A DNA stretch of 36,954 nucleotides from IMG/VR virus record IMGVR_UViG_3300013286_000028, positions 1-36,954 of that record; one strand, 5' to 3'. Below the pieces are notes generated by a model. It made no database searches and was not told the DNA's origin. It saw only the letters and a program-made list of their open reading frames with translations. The translations under genes were made by a program, and so were the position numbers. The DNA is from a virus. This document shows, one piece after another, positions 13,209 through 20,774 of this stretch; position 1 is the stretch's first letter, and each line of letters starts with the position of its first letter.

Positions 13209-13419
13209 GATGCGTAAATCAGATTATATGAATGAAGTTATACCTGAGGCAGAAGACCAATCTTTGTTTGACATGACGCACCAAGAAATAGCGGACGAAC
13301 TAAATGTTGAACGTGCAGGAATTTCTATGATTGAAAAACGAGCCATGAAAAAGTTTAAAGCCCTACTTAAAGAAAAAGGACTTACTTTTGAAGATTTAAT
13401 TGAGGAGAAGAAAAAATGA
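13201..13419 (+). CDS. Sigma-70 region 4-like HTH protein
   Basis: GTG 13201 has GAGGAG seven bases upstream. ATG 13210 is the alternative. The 72-aa product consists mainly of a helix-turn-helix, DMTHQEIADELNVERAGISM followed by IEKRAMKKFK. It closely follows the sigma70 region 4 pattern (EIGxxLxVxRxxVxxIExxAxxK), which contacts the -35 element. Lacking region 2, it cannot act as a full sigma factor. It may be an anti-sigma or co-sigma factor, or a DNA-binding regulator of middle or late genes. Confidence 0.7.
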   Translation: MPRMRKSDYMNEVIPEAEDQSLFDMTHQEIADELNVERAGISMIEKRAMKKFKALLKEKGLTFEDLIEEKKK

Positions 13420-13559
13420 AACCAGCAAAATTTATAACTTACAGACCAAAAAAAGATGAATTTAAAGTTGCCCAACCAAAAATTTACGCTTCTTATAAAC
13501 CCTATGTGCCTACACCACACCCACAAGCACAGCGTCTCAATGAGGCTTTAAAAAAATGA
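13416..13559 (+). CDS. Unknown 47-aa Pro/Lys-rich protein
   Basis: It starts within the stop of the sigma-like gene and ends within the start of the DUF3310 gene (ATGA at both junctions), with GAGGAG upstream. The product has little predicted structure and many Pro, Lys and Tyr residues (YASYKPYVPTPHPQAQRL). It may be disordered or a binding peptide. Function unknown. Confidence 0.55.
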   Translation: MKPAKFITYRPKKDEFKVAQPKIYASYKPYVPTPHPQAQRLNEALKK

Positions 13560-13768
13560 TAGACCCAGTAAATCACCCCGTTCACTACACCGACCACCCA
13601 TCGGGTATAGAGTGCATACAAATTACTGAACATATGAACTTTAATCTTGGTAATGCTATTAAATATGTTTGGCGAGCTGATTTAAAAGGTAAGCACTTAG
13701 AAGATTTAAAGAAAGCTGTTTGGTATATAAACCGTGAAATTGCTAGACTGGAGAAACAAAATGGATAA
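13556..13768 (+). CDS. DUF3310 family protein
   Basis: The 70-aa sequence matches the DUF3310 pattern throughout: VNHPVHYTDHPSGIECI, then LGNAIKYVWRADLKG and LEDLKKAVWYINREIARL. The family is common in phage replication regions and is sometimes annotated as nucleotide kinase-like, but it lacks a P-loop here. The biochemical role is not established. It is ATGA-coupled upstream and overlaps the next gene by 8 nt. Confidence 0.88.
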   Translation: MIDPVNHPVHYTDHPSGIECIQITEHMNFNLGNAIKYVWRADLKGKHLEDLKKAVWYINREIARLEKQNG

Positions 13769-14114
13769 GATAACACCCCATAACCCTGACTGGTATCCAC
13801 CCTGCTTTAGAAGCAAAGAACAACACAGTGAGTATATGTGGCAATTAAACCGAGTTAACCAACCATTTGACCCAGCCAACTACTGTATGGATTGCACTCA
13901 CGAATACAAAATAGAGATGCTTAAAGAAAAGAAATGTGAGCATCCTGAAACTATATTTGTAACATGGAAAAGCACCCATAGAGAACCAGAGGAGGTATTA
14001 GGTAAATTACATACTCTCCAAGATAAACCCGACATTATTGGCATATCAAATGCTAGTAGATTTTGGGAGACCCCTTTGTATGACCAGCATCCTAACAAAC
14101 CTAAGGAAGTATGA
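13761..14114 (+). CDS. Unknown 117-aa protein with a possible zinc knuckle
   Basis: The frame opens at 13734, but ATG 13761 follows GGAGAAACAAA and is preferred. The protein has CMDC (about 43-46) and a Cys-Glu-His at about 59-61 (KKCEHPE), a plausible zinc-binding set. The N-terminus is Trp/Pro-rich (HNPDWYPPCFRSKEQ). No family is assigned. It lies between the DUF3310 gene and the HNH region. Confidence 0.6.
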   Translation: MDKITPHNPDWYPPCFRSKEQHSEYMWQLNRVNQPFDPANYCMDCTHEYKIEMLKEKKCEHPETIFVTWKSTHREPEEVLGKLHTLQDKPDIIGISNASRFWETPLYDQHPNKPKEV

Positions 14115-14413
14115 TGACAATAGAACCGATTCCGTTTGCTGGCTTGGTAGAAGTGGATTTAGACCTTGTTATTGAGGGTATGTACGGCAAAAATCCCGAA
14201 AATATGCCAAAATACGTAGTGTTAGGAGACGGGAGTCTCTATATTTTCCATAAAGAAGAAGACCGCTATGCCCTATGTGACCAAACCCCGCCCTTACAAG
14301 AAGGAATACCAGCAGCAGAAGGAGCGAGGGGAGCAGCCAGCCCGCAATGCGAGGGAAAGAGCCCGCTATGCGATGGACAAGAAGGGCATAAACAGGACAG
14401 GCAAGGATATTGA
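14111..14413 (+). CDS. Unknown 100-aa protein overlapping the HNH gene
   Basis: It is ATGA-coupled to the previous gene. Residues 1-55 look like a real folded protein (EVDLDLVIEGMYG, VVLGDGSLYIF). From residue 53 it is read in a different frame across the HNH gene for 146 nt and becomes low-complexity Gly/Gln/Ala. Either the gene gained an extended tail by losing its stop, or the overlap is tolerated. A +1 shift near 14268 would fuse it to the HNH protein, but no slippery site is evident. Confidence 0.5.
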   Translation: MMTIEPIPFAGLVEVDLDLVIEGMYGKNPENMPKYVVLGDGSLYIFHKEEDRYALCDQTPPLQEGIPAAEGARGAASPQCEGKSPLCDGQEGHKQDRQGY

Positions 14414-14552
14414 CCATGTCATTCCCCTATCAAAAGGCGGTACAAATGCGTCAGGCAATCTTAAGCTCAAAAAGCCAAGCGCCAATCGTTCATTTAGTCG
14501 AAACTCAGACCATACAGTCAAACAAAACAAGCCAAAAAATGGCAAAAAATGA
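14268..14552 (+). CDS. HNH endonuclease
   Basis: This small basic 94-aa protein has a degenerate HNH core: KDIDHVIPLSKGGTN, then GNLKL and SANRSFSRNSDH. The first His and the central Asn are present. The zinc Cys pairs of larger HNH enzymes are absent, as in a widespread compact phage subfamily. HNH proteins nick or cut DNA. In phages they serve in packaging, as free-standing homing nucleases, or in host DNA degradation. Its ATG lies 146 nt inside the preceding frame and its end overlaps the helicase start by 14 nt. Confidence 0.82.
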   Translation: MPYVTKPRPYKKEYQQQKERGEQPARNARERARYAMDKKGINRTGKDIDHVIPLSKGGTNASGNLKLKKPSANRSFSRNSDHTVKQNKPKNGKK

Positions 14553-15921
14553 TGTATATAAGTGGCCTGGGGTATACCCCCCAATGGAGCATCAAAAAGA
14601 AACTGCAATATTTTTAGCAACAAACCAAAGAGCCTTCTGCTTTAACGAGCAGGGTACAGGCAAAACAGCATCGGCAATATGGGCAGCCGACTGCTTACTA
14701 GAACAAGAAGTTATAAACCGAGTTCTTATTATTTGCCCCTTATCTATTATGCAATCCGCATGGCAAGCCGACCTGTTTAAGTTTGCTGTTCATCGCCGAG
14801 TCAATATTGCGTATGGAGATAGAGAAAAACGCAAAGCTGTTATCAACGGAAGCGCCGAGTTTGTAATTATTAACTATGACGGTATTGAGATTGTGCGTAA
14901 CGAGATTGCACAGGGTGATTTTGATTTAATTATAGTTGATGAAGCCAATGCGTATAAAACAATTACCACACAGCGCTGGAAGACACTCAATTCTTTAATA
15001 ACACCAGATACTTGGCTTTGGATGATGACAGGAACACCAGCCGCACAAAACCCAACAGATGCCTATGGACTAGCTAAAATGTGCGTAGCTCACCGAGTGC
15101 CTAAATTCTTTGGTAAGTTTAGAGATCAAACAATGAAAAACGTCAGTCGATATAGATGGGTTCCTAGAGATAACGCTAATGAAGTTGTATTTGATGCGCT
15201 TCAACCAGCAATCCGATTTACTAAAGAACAATGTTTGGACTTACCAGAGGTAACACATGTTTTCAGAGACGCCCCCCTTACTCCGCAACAGGCGAAATAC
15301 TACAAACTCCTCAAAAAAGAAATGCTCATGGTGGCTGCGGGGGAAGAAGTTACGTCTGTTAATGCCGCTGTTAATCTTAATAAGCTGCTTCAAATTAGCG
15401 GTGGTGCTGTTTATTCTGACAACGGTAGCGTTGTTGAATTTGATGTTTCTAATCGGTTACGAGTTATCGAGGAAGTTATTGAAGAAGCTAGCCACAAAGT
15501 TCTTGTCTTTATACCGTTTACTCACACGATAGAATTATTAAAAACACATTTAACAAAAGCAGGACACACTTGCGATGTTATTAATGGTGCGGTCCCAGTC
15601 TCTAAACGCACAGATATATTTAAACGTTTTCAAGAAGACAAAAATCCACGCGTTCTTTTGATTCAACCACAAGCGGCAGCGCATGGTGTTACATTGACCG
15701 CAGCTAACGTAATTATTTGGTATGCCCCTGTTACATCAATTGAAACATATTTGCAAGCCAACGCACGTATTGATAGAAAAGGACAGAAAAATCCTATGAC
15801 TATTGTGCATATTAAGGGTTCTCCCGTAGAAGCAAGACTGTATAACTTACTACAAAACAAGTTAGATGTTCATGATAAACTGATTGACCTGTATAAAAAA
15901 GAAGTTGAAGAAAATACTTGA
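14539..15921 (+). CDS. SNF2/DEAD-like superfamily 2 helicase
   Basis: The frame is open from 14410, but that part shadows the HNH gene. ATG 14539 gives 460 residues starting MAKNDVYKWPGVYPPMEHQ. Motifs in order: Q-like MEHQKETAIF, Walker A NEQGTGKT (36-43), motif II VDEAN (Asp134), motif III TGTPAAQN (about 171), motif V/VI region QANARIDRKGQ near 408-418. Such phage SNF2-like helicases translocate on dsDNA and help replication or recombination. Motif II is DEAN, not DEAH. No clear SD precedes the start, so translation may depend on coupling to the HNH gene. Confidence 0.9.
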   Translation: MAKNDVYKWPGVYPPMEHQKETAIFLATNQRAFCFNEQGTGKTASAIWAADCLLEQEVINRVLIICPLSIMQSAWQADLFKFAVHRRVNIAYGDREKRKAVINGSAEFVIINYDGIEIVRNEIAQGDFDLIIVDEANAYKTITTQRWKTLNSLITPDTWLWMMTGTPAAQNPTDAYGLAKMCVAHRVPKFFGKFRDQTMKNVSRYRWVPRDNANEVVFDALQPAIRFTKEQCLDLPEVTHVFRDAPLTPQQAKYYKLLKKEMLMVAAGEEVTSVNAAVNLNKLLQISGGAVYSDNGSVVEFDVSNRLRVIEEVIEEASHKVLVFIPFTHTIELLKTHLTKAGHTCDVINGAVPVSKRTDIFKRFQEDKNPRVLLIQPQAAAHGVTLTAANVIIWYAPVTSIETYLQANARIDRKGQKNPMTIVHIKGSPVEARLYNLLQNKLDVHDKLIDLYKKEVEENT

Positions 15922-15946
15922 CAAGGTATAGCTTTAAGTTTAGTAT
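15918..15946 (+). promoter_or_regulatory. Internal promoter after the helicase gene
   Basis: TTGACA (15918-15923), 17 bp, TAGTAT (15941-15946) predict a start near 15953. The -35 overlaps the helicase stop codon. It would express the 132-aa protein, the possible ssDNA-binding protein and the small HTH gene independently of the upstream operon. No dyad copy accompanies it. Confidence 0.65.
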
Positions 15947-15990
15947 TACATAAACGGACAAAGATCCGATAAAAATATGAAAGGAATTAA

Positions 15991-16389
15991 ATGGACGATA
16001 AACCGTCAGTTGATGCACTTGTTAGCGTATACATAAAAATACGTGATGCACGAGATGCTGCTCGTAAAGAAGCGGATAGAGTTGAAGCCGATTTTGAAGA
16101 GCAGATGGACATCATTAACCAGCAAATCTTAAAGGTCTGTGAAGAGACAGGCGCCGACAGTATTAAAACGGCGCATGGCACTGCTATTCGATCAGTCAAA
16201 TCAAGATACTGGACTAATGATTGGGAACGATTCTACGATTTTATTTTTGAACACAATGTGCCTGAGTTATTAGAGCGTAGAGTTCATCAAACAAATATTA
16301 AGCAGTTCCTAGAAGAAAACCCCGACTTGCTACCCGCGGGGCTAAATGTGGATAGCGCATACTCAATAACTGTAAGGAGAAGCAAATAA
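15991..16389 (+). CDS. Unknown 132-aa phage protein
   Basis: ATG 15991 follows AAAGGAATTAA. Residues about 15-55 form a charged helix, probably a coiled coil (DARDAARKEADRVEADFEEQ). The second half has alternating helix and strand with Trp/Phe (SRYWTNDWERFYDFIF). I recognise it as a type of protein that recurs beside phage single-strand-binding-like genes, but I cannot name a family. It is the first gene after the internal promoter. Confidence 0.65.
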   Translation: MDDKPSVDALVSVYIKIRDARDAARKEADRVEADFEEQMDIINQQILKVCEETGADSIKTAHGTAIRSVKSRYWTNDWERFYDFIFEHNVPELLERRVHQTNIKQFLEENPDLLPAGLNVDSAYSITVRRSK

Positions 16390-16514
16390 TGGAAGACGCA
16401 CAACTTAGGGCAATGGCAATAGATTTTTCGTTGAAATTACATAATGGTAACAATGACGTAAGTCTAATTATAGGCTCTGCACAATCAATATATTATTTTT
16501 TATTAGGAAACTAA
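16389..16514 (+). CDS. Unknown 41-aa protein
   Basis: ATG 16389 overlaps the final base of the preceding stop, with AAGGAGAAGC upstream as SD. The product is short, with a central polar part and hydrophobic C-terminal residues (SIYYFLLGN). It fills the gap between two confident genes. No function is recognised. Confidence 0.5.
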   Translation: MEDAQLRAMAIDFSLKLHNGNNDVSLIIGSAQSIYYFLLGN

Positions 16515-16515
16515 A

Positions 16516-17388
16516 ATGAGCGAACTAGCACTATTTCAAAAAGATTTACCCGACTATCTTAAAAAAGTTGAGTTGGATGATGCTACTAAAGCCCTTATGG
16601 GTGGCGGCGGTGGAAGCAAACGTATCTCGTTGCGTGGCGGTAAATTCCGCATGGTCGTAAACGGCGAAGAAGTAATGACCAGCAACAGCGAATCACTAAG
16701 TGTTGTTGTAGTAAACAATGCCAAAAAAGTATCACGCACATTTTATGCTGGTGCTTACAACCCTAAAGCCGAAGCCACTCCTCCTGATTGCTGGTCTAAC
16801 GATGGCGACCGCCCTGATGCAAGTATTGATGAGCCACAGCACCACAACTGTAACGAGTGTCCACAGAATATTAAAGGCTCAAGTGCAGGTGGTGGTCGTG
16901 CTTGCCGTCACTTCCGTCGTATTGCCGTAGCGCTTGCTGATAATGTCGGTGGCGATATCTACCAGATGACTCTAGCTTCCAAGTCAATCTTTGGTAAAGG
17001 CGATTTAGATCACATGCCATTTGAGCAGTTTGGTAGTTACGTAGCTTCACAAGGCTACAACTTAAACAACATGGTTACTGAAATGCGTTTTGACCCAGAT
17101 TCAGATACTGCTAAGTTGTTCTTTAAACCCGTTGATTTCTTATCTGAGGAAGATTGGGAATTGGCTAAGAAGCAAGGCATGTCTCCGTCAGCATTAAAAG
17201 CTATTGAAATGAGCGTACCAAAAGGTGATTCAAATGCTCCTAAGTTGGCTGCACCTAAGCCAGCAGCTAAAGAAAAAGCCGAGCCGATTGCTGAACCGAA
17301 GAAGCGCCCTGAAAAGAAAGCTGAAACGCCGACACCTAAGAAAGACATCAAGTCAATCATGAGTGGATGGAGCCAAGAAGAAGCATGA
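16516..17388 (+). CDS. Cys-containing phage protein, possible ssDNA-binding protein
   Basis: The 290-aa protein has an N-terminal region with a Gly run (MGGGGGSKRISLRGG), then a Cys set (PDCWSNDG, CNECPQN, RACRHFRR) that could hold zinc. A helical part and a long Ala/Lys/Pro/Glu-rich linker (about 235-280) follow, with an acidic tail (GWSQEEA). A flexible linker plus acidic tip is how many single-strand-binding proteins recruit partners, and the neighbours are replication genes. That functional call is inference. I recall similar CWSNDG/CxxC proteins in other phages as unassigned. Confidence 0.6.
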   Translation: MSELALFQKDLPDYLKKVELDDATKALMGGGGGSKRISLRGGKFRMVVNGEEVMTSNSESLSVVVVNNAKKVSRTFYAGAYNPKAEATPPDCWSNDGDRPDASIDEPQHHNCNECPQNIKGSSAGGGRACRHFRRIAVALADNVGGDIYQMTLASKSIFGKGDLDHMPFEQFGSYVASQGYNLNNMVTEMRFDPDSDTAKLFFKPVDFLSEEDWELAKKQGMSPSALKAIEMSVPKGDSNAPKLAAPKPAAKEKAEPIAEPKKRPEKKAETPTPKKDIKSIMSGWSQEEA

Positions 17389-17627
17389 GTTTAAGAGGCT
17401 ACAGCCTTCGGCTTTACAAAGCTAACCAAGAAGCGGACTCTGCATTAATGGGAGTTCAGCTTGGTCGGTATTGTATGTCTAAAGATATCCCTGTTGTTCA
17501 GATTGCTGGCAAGTTTAACGTCTCACGCATGACGATATATCAGTGGTTTACTGGGGCTGCAAAACCTAGTAAAGCTCGGGCTGAAAAAATAAAATCATTG
17601 CTAGAGAAGGCTTGCTTTAGCGCATAG
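17385..17627 (+). CDS. Small HTH DNA-binding protein
   Basis: The 80-aa product starts at the ATGA junction (17385), not at the upstream ATG 17367. Residues about 35-75 form a Cro/XRE-like helix-turn-helix: VVQIAGKFNVSRMTIYQWF, then GAAKPSKARAEKIKSLLEK. It is a plausible transcription regulator and the best candidate in this window to bind the 29-bp dyads as a dimer or tetramer. That link is untested. A structured terminator follows directly. Confidence 0.75.
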   Translation: MSLRGYSLRLYKANQEADSALMGVQLGRYCMSKDIPVVQIAGKFNVSRMTIYQWFTGAAKPSKARAEKIKSLLEKACFSA

Positions 17628-17635
17628 TCTACCCC

Positions 17636-17700
17636 AGGGCAGCTAGTTTGACGGAACGAAAAGGGGGATGCCGACCCCCCCTGCTGCCCTTCCTTTCTTT
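17636..17700 (+). terminator. Nested-hairpin terminator-like element
   Basis: AGGGCAG (17636-17642) pairs with CTGCCCT (17684-17690). Inside it GGGGG (17663-17667) pairs with CCCCC (17675-17679). The downstream stretch TCCTTTCTTT is only partly T-rich, so termination may be leaky. It lies between the HTH gene and the primase-helicase gene and could regulate read-through into the latter. Confidence 0.6.
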
Positions 17701-17715
17701 CGGTTTTGAGGTGAT

Positions 17716-20529
17716 ATGGCAACAACAGACTTATTGACAGCGGTACTGCCAACAGAAGGGTGGTATTGCATTGTCGGTTTAAAACAAGCGGGGCACCCAA
17801 GACAGGTATTTGTCGAGACGCTTATAGAAGCGCAAGATGAGATTGATAATTTATTAGCACAAAGTTTTGATGTTTATTTTGCTTGTGCCAAATATGGCAA
17901 CGACACAGACGGTCGTACGCAGAAGAACAGCACTTACTTTAAATCTTTTTGGCTAGACGTCGATTGTGGTTTGGGCAAACCATATGCAGACCAAGTTGAG
18001 GGCTTATCGGCGCTCAAGGAATTCTGTGCGAAGGTGCATCTACCTTTGCCGACGATCGTCAATTCAGGACGTGGTATCCACGCATACTGGAGACTTACTC
18101 AAACCATTTCTCGCAACCAATGGAAACCCGTTGCCGACCGCATTAAATACTTGTGTGAAGAGCATGACTTTAAAGCCGATGGTTCTAGAACTGCTGAGAG
18201 TGCGTCTATCCTTAGAGTACCTGAGACATTTAACTATAAACAAACTCCACCGCTTCCTGTGGAAATATTGGACGTGGCTGATGAGTCTAACTACGAAGAT
18301 ATAAAAAAGCTACTTGGTGTGCTTGTGGGTCCAGACTATATTCCACGGCAGTACAATCAAGATACAAACACCAAAAAGAACGTTACTAGTCGGTTTAAAA
18401 CCATCATGCTTAAAACCATTGATGGTATTGGATGCAATCAGTTAAAGAACTTAGTAGAGAACCAAGCTACTCTTGATGAGCCGAGATGGAGAGCAGCGCT
18501 TAGTATTGCTGCAAACTGCGTTGATAGAGATGAGGCTATTCATTTAGTAAGTAAAGATCATCCTGACTATAGTCATGCAGCCACAGAAGACAAAGCTAAT
18601 AAAGTAGCGTATCCATACTCTTGCGAAAAAATGGAGTATTACAATCCTGGACATTGCAAAGGTTGTACCAACCTAGGTAAGATTAAAAATCCTATTCAGT
18701 TAGGTAACGAGATTCTTGTAGCTGAGCCTGACGCTCCTATTGTTGTAGAAGCAGATGACGGAGTTAAGCATTCATATAAAGTGCCTGAGTTTCCATTCCC
18801 GTATTTTAGGGGTAAGAACGGAGGGGTTTATCGTCAGCCAGCAGAAGAAGACTCAGAACCAATAACAGTTTATGAACACGACTTGTATGTTGTTAAGCGC
18901 CTTAAAGACCCAAGCAAGGGTGATTGCGTATGGATTCGGTTGCATCTACCTAAGGATGGTGTACGTGAGTTCTCTATGTCTCAAACCGATGCGCTTACAT
19001 TTGATAAGTTGCGTGAGAAATTAGCGTGGCATGGTGTGGCGGCACACAAAAAAGAGATGGAAGGGATTATGTACTACATAACTACTTTCATTAAAAACCT
19101 TCAATATAGAGAAAGAGTAGAAATTATGAGAACACAATTTGGTTGGACAGACGACAATTCTAAATTCATTCTTGGTGATAAAGAAGTAGCTGCTGACGGT
19201 GCAACATATAGCCCGCCTTCTAGTGATACTGGTAACTTAGCAAACTGGATGCAGCCGACTGGCTCACTAGAAGATTGGAAAGAAATTGTTAGCGTTTATA
19301 ACCAGCCAGGGTTTGAACCACATGCGTTTGGTTTCTTTACAGCGTTTGGAGCACCTTTGCTAAAGCACTTGAATCTTAAGGGCGCTATCATTAACTTGAT
19401 TAACAACACATCGGGTACAGGTAAATCTACAATCCTTAAGATGTGCAACAGCGTATATGGTCATCCTGACGAGTTAATGCTCCAATGGAAAGACACTATG
19501 AACGCTATGATTCACCGCCTTGGTATCATGAACAACTTGCCTGTAACGATTGATGAGATTACTAAGCTATCAGGAGAGCATTTTTCAGACTTAGCCTATG
19601 GTATTTCACAAGGTCGTGGTAAGAACCGTATGAAGTCTCAGGACAACGCCGAGCGCATTAATACAACCAAATGGGCAACCATTGCTCTATGCAGTTCCAA
19701 TGCTTCCTTTCAAGATAAGCTAGCAGCGCTAAAGTCTACCCCTGATGGTGAGTTTATGCGCCTAATTGAGTACCGTATTGAGATGACAAACAACTTAACG
19801 AAAGAAGAAGCAGATGCGATTTTTAATGGTCTTTATTCTAATTATGGTCATGCTGGTTTGGAATACACTAAGTACTTGGTATCCAACCTAGAGTCAGTTA
19901 TTGATACAGTCGGTCAAGTTCAGCAAAAGCTAGACGGAGAGATTGGCTTTACTAACCGTGAGCGTTTCTGGTCAGCTGTGGCGGCTTGCAACATAGCTGG
20001 TGCTTTGATTGCTAAAGATATTGGTGTGCTTCCTGAGGATTTTGATATTGGTCGTGTATACCGCTGGATGATTAAAGAACTAACCACAATGCGTGTAGAA
20101 GCTAAAGCACCGGCTACAAACCAAGCTAGCGTTATTGGCGAGTTTATGAATGAGCACCGCGCCTCTACCCTAGTAATTAACGGTGAAGTAGATTCCCGGT
20201 CTGGTATGGAACAACTGCCAATCGTAGAGCCTAAGTTTAATGACTTGTTTGTGCGGATTGAGCCCGACAATAAGAAGATGTTTATTAACGCTAAACAGAT
20301 TAGGGAGTACTGCGCTAAGAATCAAATTACCCTTAAAGAGGTTCTGAAGGGTTTAGCAATAGACGGTATCTATAAGGGTTTGATTAAGAAGCGCTTATCC
20401 AAAGGCACTAAACTAGCTTCTCCACCCGTATATGCCCACGTATTTGACCTTGATAATGAACACTTTTTAGATGCCGAGACCTTTATAAACGCACCAGATG
20501 TTGATCCACAGACTGCACTTTCACGTTAA
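17716..20529 (+). CDS. Primase-helicase (PrimPol-like N-terminus, DUF927-like helicase)
   Basis: The 937-aa protein has an archaeo-eukaryotic primase/RepB-like N-terminus: WLDVDCG (Asp81, Asp83), then VNSGRGIHAYW with His122. A Cys/His cluster near 303-320 (PGHCKGC) may bind zinc. The C-terminal half resembles DUF927 helicases, with Walker A TSGTGKST (about 565-572) and Walker B VTIDEIT (about 610-616). One protein would thus prime and unwind, like gp4 of T7 but built from different domains. ATG 17716 follows TTTTGAGGTGAT (SD GAGGTG). Confidence 0.85.
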   Translation: MATTDLLTAVLPTEGWYCIVGLKQAGHPRQVFVETLIEAQDEIDNLLAQSFDVYFACAKYGNDTDGRTQKNSTYFKSFWLDVDCGLGKPYADQVEGLSALKEFCAKVHLPLPTIVNSGRGIHAYWRLTQTISRNQWKPVADRIKYLCEEHDFKADGSRTAESASILRVPETFNYKQTPPLPVEILDVADESNYEDIKKLLGVLVGPDYIPRQYNQDTNTKKNVTSRFKTIMLKTIDGIGCNQLKNLVENQATLDEPRWRAALSIAANCVDRDEAIHLVSKDHPDYSHAATEDKANKVAYPYSCEKMEYYNPGHCKGCTNLGKIKNPIQLGNEILVAEPDAPIVVEADDGVKHSYKVPEFPFPYFRGKNGGVYRQPAEEDSEPITVYEHDLYVVKRLKDPSKGDCVWIRLHLPKDGVREFSMSQTDALTFDKLREKLAWHGVAAHKKEMEGIMYYITTFIKNLQYRERVEIMRTQFGWTDDNSKFILGDKEVAADGATYSPPSSDTGNLANWMQPTGSLEDWKEIVSVYNQPGFEPHAFGFFTAFGAPLLKHLNLKGAIINLINNTSGTGKSTILKMCNSVYGHPDELMLQWKDTMNAMIHRLGIMNNLPVTIDEITKLSGEHFSDLAYGISQGRGKNRMKSQDNAERINTTKWATIALCSSNASFQDKLAALKSTPDGEFMRLIEYRIEMTNNLTKEEADAIFNGLYSNYGHAGLEYTKYLVSNLESVIDTVGQVQQKLDGEIGFTNRERFWSAVAACNIAGALIAKDIGVLPEDFDIGRVYRWMIKELTTMRVEAKAPATNQASVIGEFMNEHRASTLVINGEVDSRSGMEQLPIVEPKFNDLFVRIEPDNKKMFINAKQIREYCAKNQITLKEVLKGLAIDGIYKGLIKKRLSKGTKLASPPVYAHVFDLDNEHFLDAETFINAPDVDPQTALSR

Positions 20530-20695
20530 TTGGCGTAAATTCTTGGTCGGCGCTTCCTTTTTTATACCTTGTTTGGATACAGAAGAAGCGCTAATTCAGG
20601 TAAAAAGAACAACTAAGAGGTTAAAATTCCGGATTAAAGCCCACGTAGTAGTAGAAAAAGGCGTACAAGGCTTGCGTGTTTGGAGGATTAAGTAG
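20498..20695 (+). CDS. Small conserved-looking phage protein, 65 aa
   Basis: It overlaps the primase-helicase gene by 32 nt and has no clear SD, so translation probably depends on termination-reinitiation. The sequence WRKFLVGASFFIPCLDTEEA followed by a basic region and GVQGLRVWRI follows a pattern I recall in other phages (SFFIPCLDT, then V..G..GLRVWR). The function is unknown. It is the last gene of the plus-strand arm. Confidence 0.65.
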   Translation: MLIHRLHFHVNWRKFLVGASFFIPCLDTEEALIQVKRTTKRLKFRIKAHVVVEKGVQGLRVWRIK

Positions 20696-20748
20696 TATTA
20701 TCGGGCTGTAGTCGTTTGGTTTCGGCTACTTCCTTTCAGTTGTTCTTG

Positions 20749-20774
20749 ACCCCAGCCTAGTGCTGGGGTTTTTT
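20749..20774 (+). terminator. Rho-independent terminator at the convergence point
   Basis: ACCCCAGC and GCTGGGGT form an 8-bp stem with a CTAGT loop, followed by TTTTTT. It ends the plus-strand arm. The T-tract overlaps the TAA (TTA on this strand) of the converging polyvalent-protein gene. On the minus strand the stem is followed by TCAAG, not a T-run, so it should not terminate efficiently in that direction. Confidence 0.88.
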
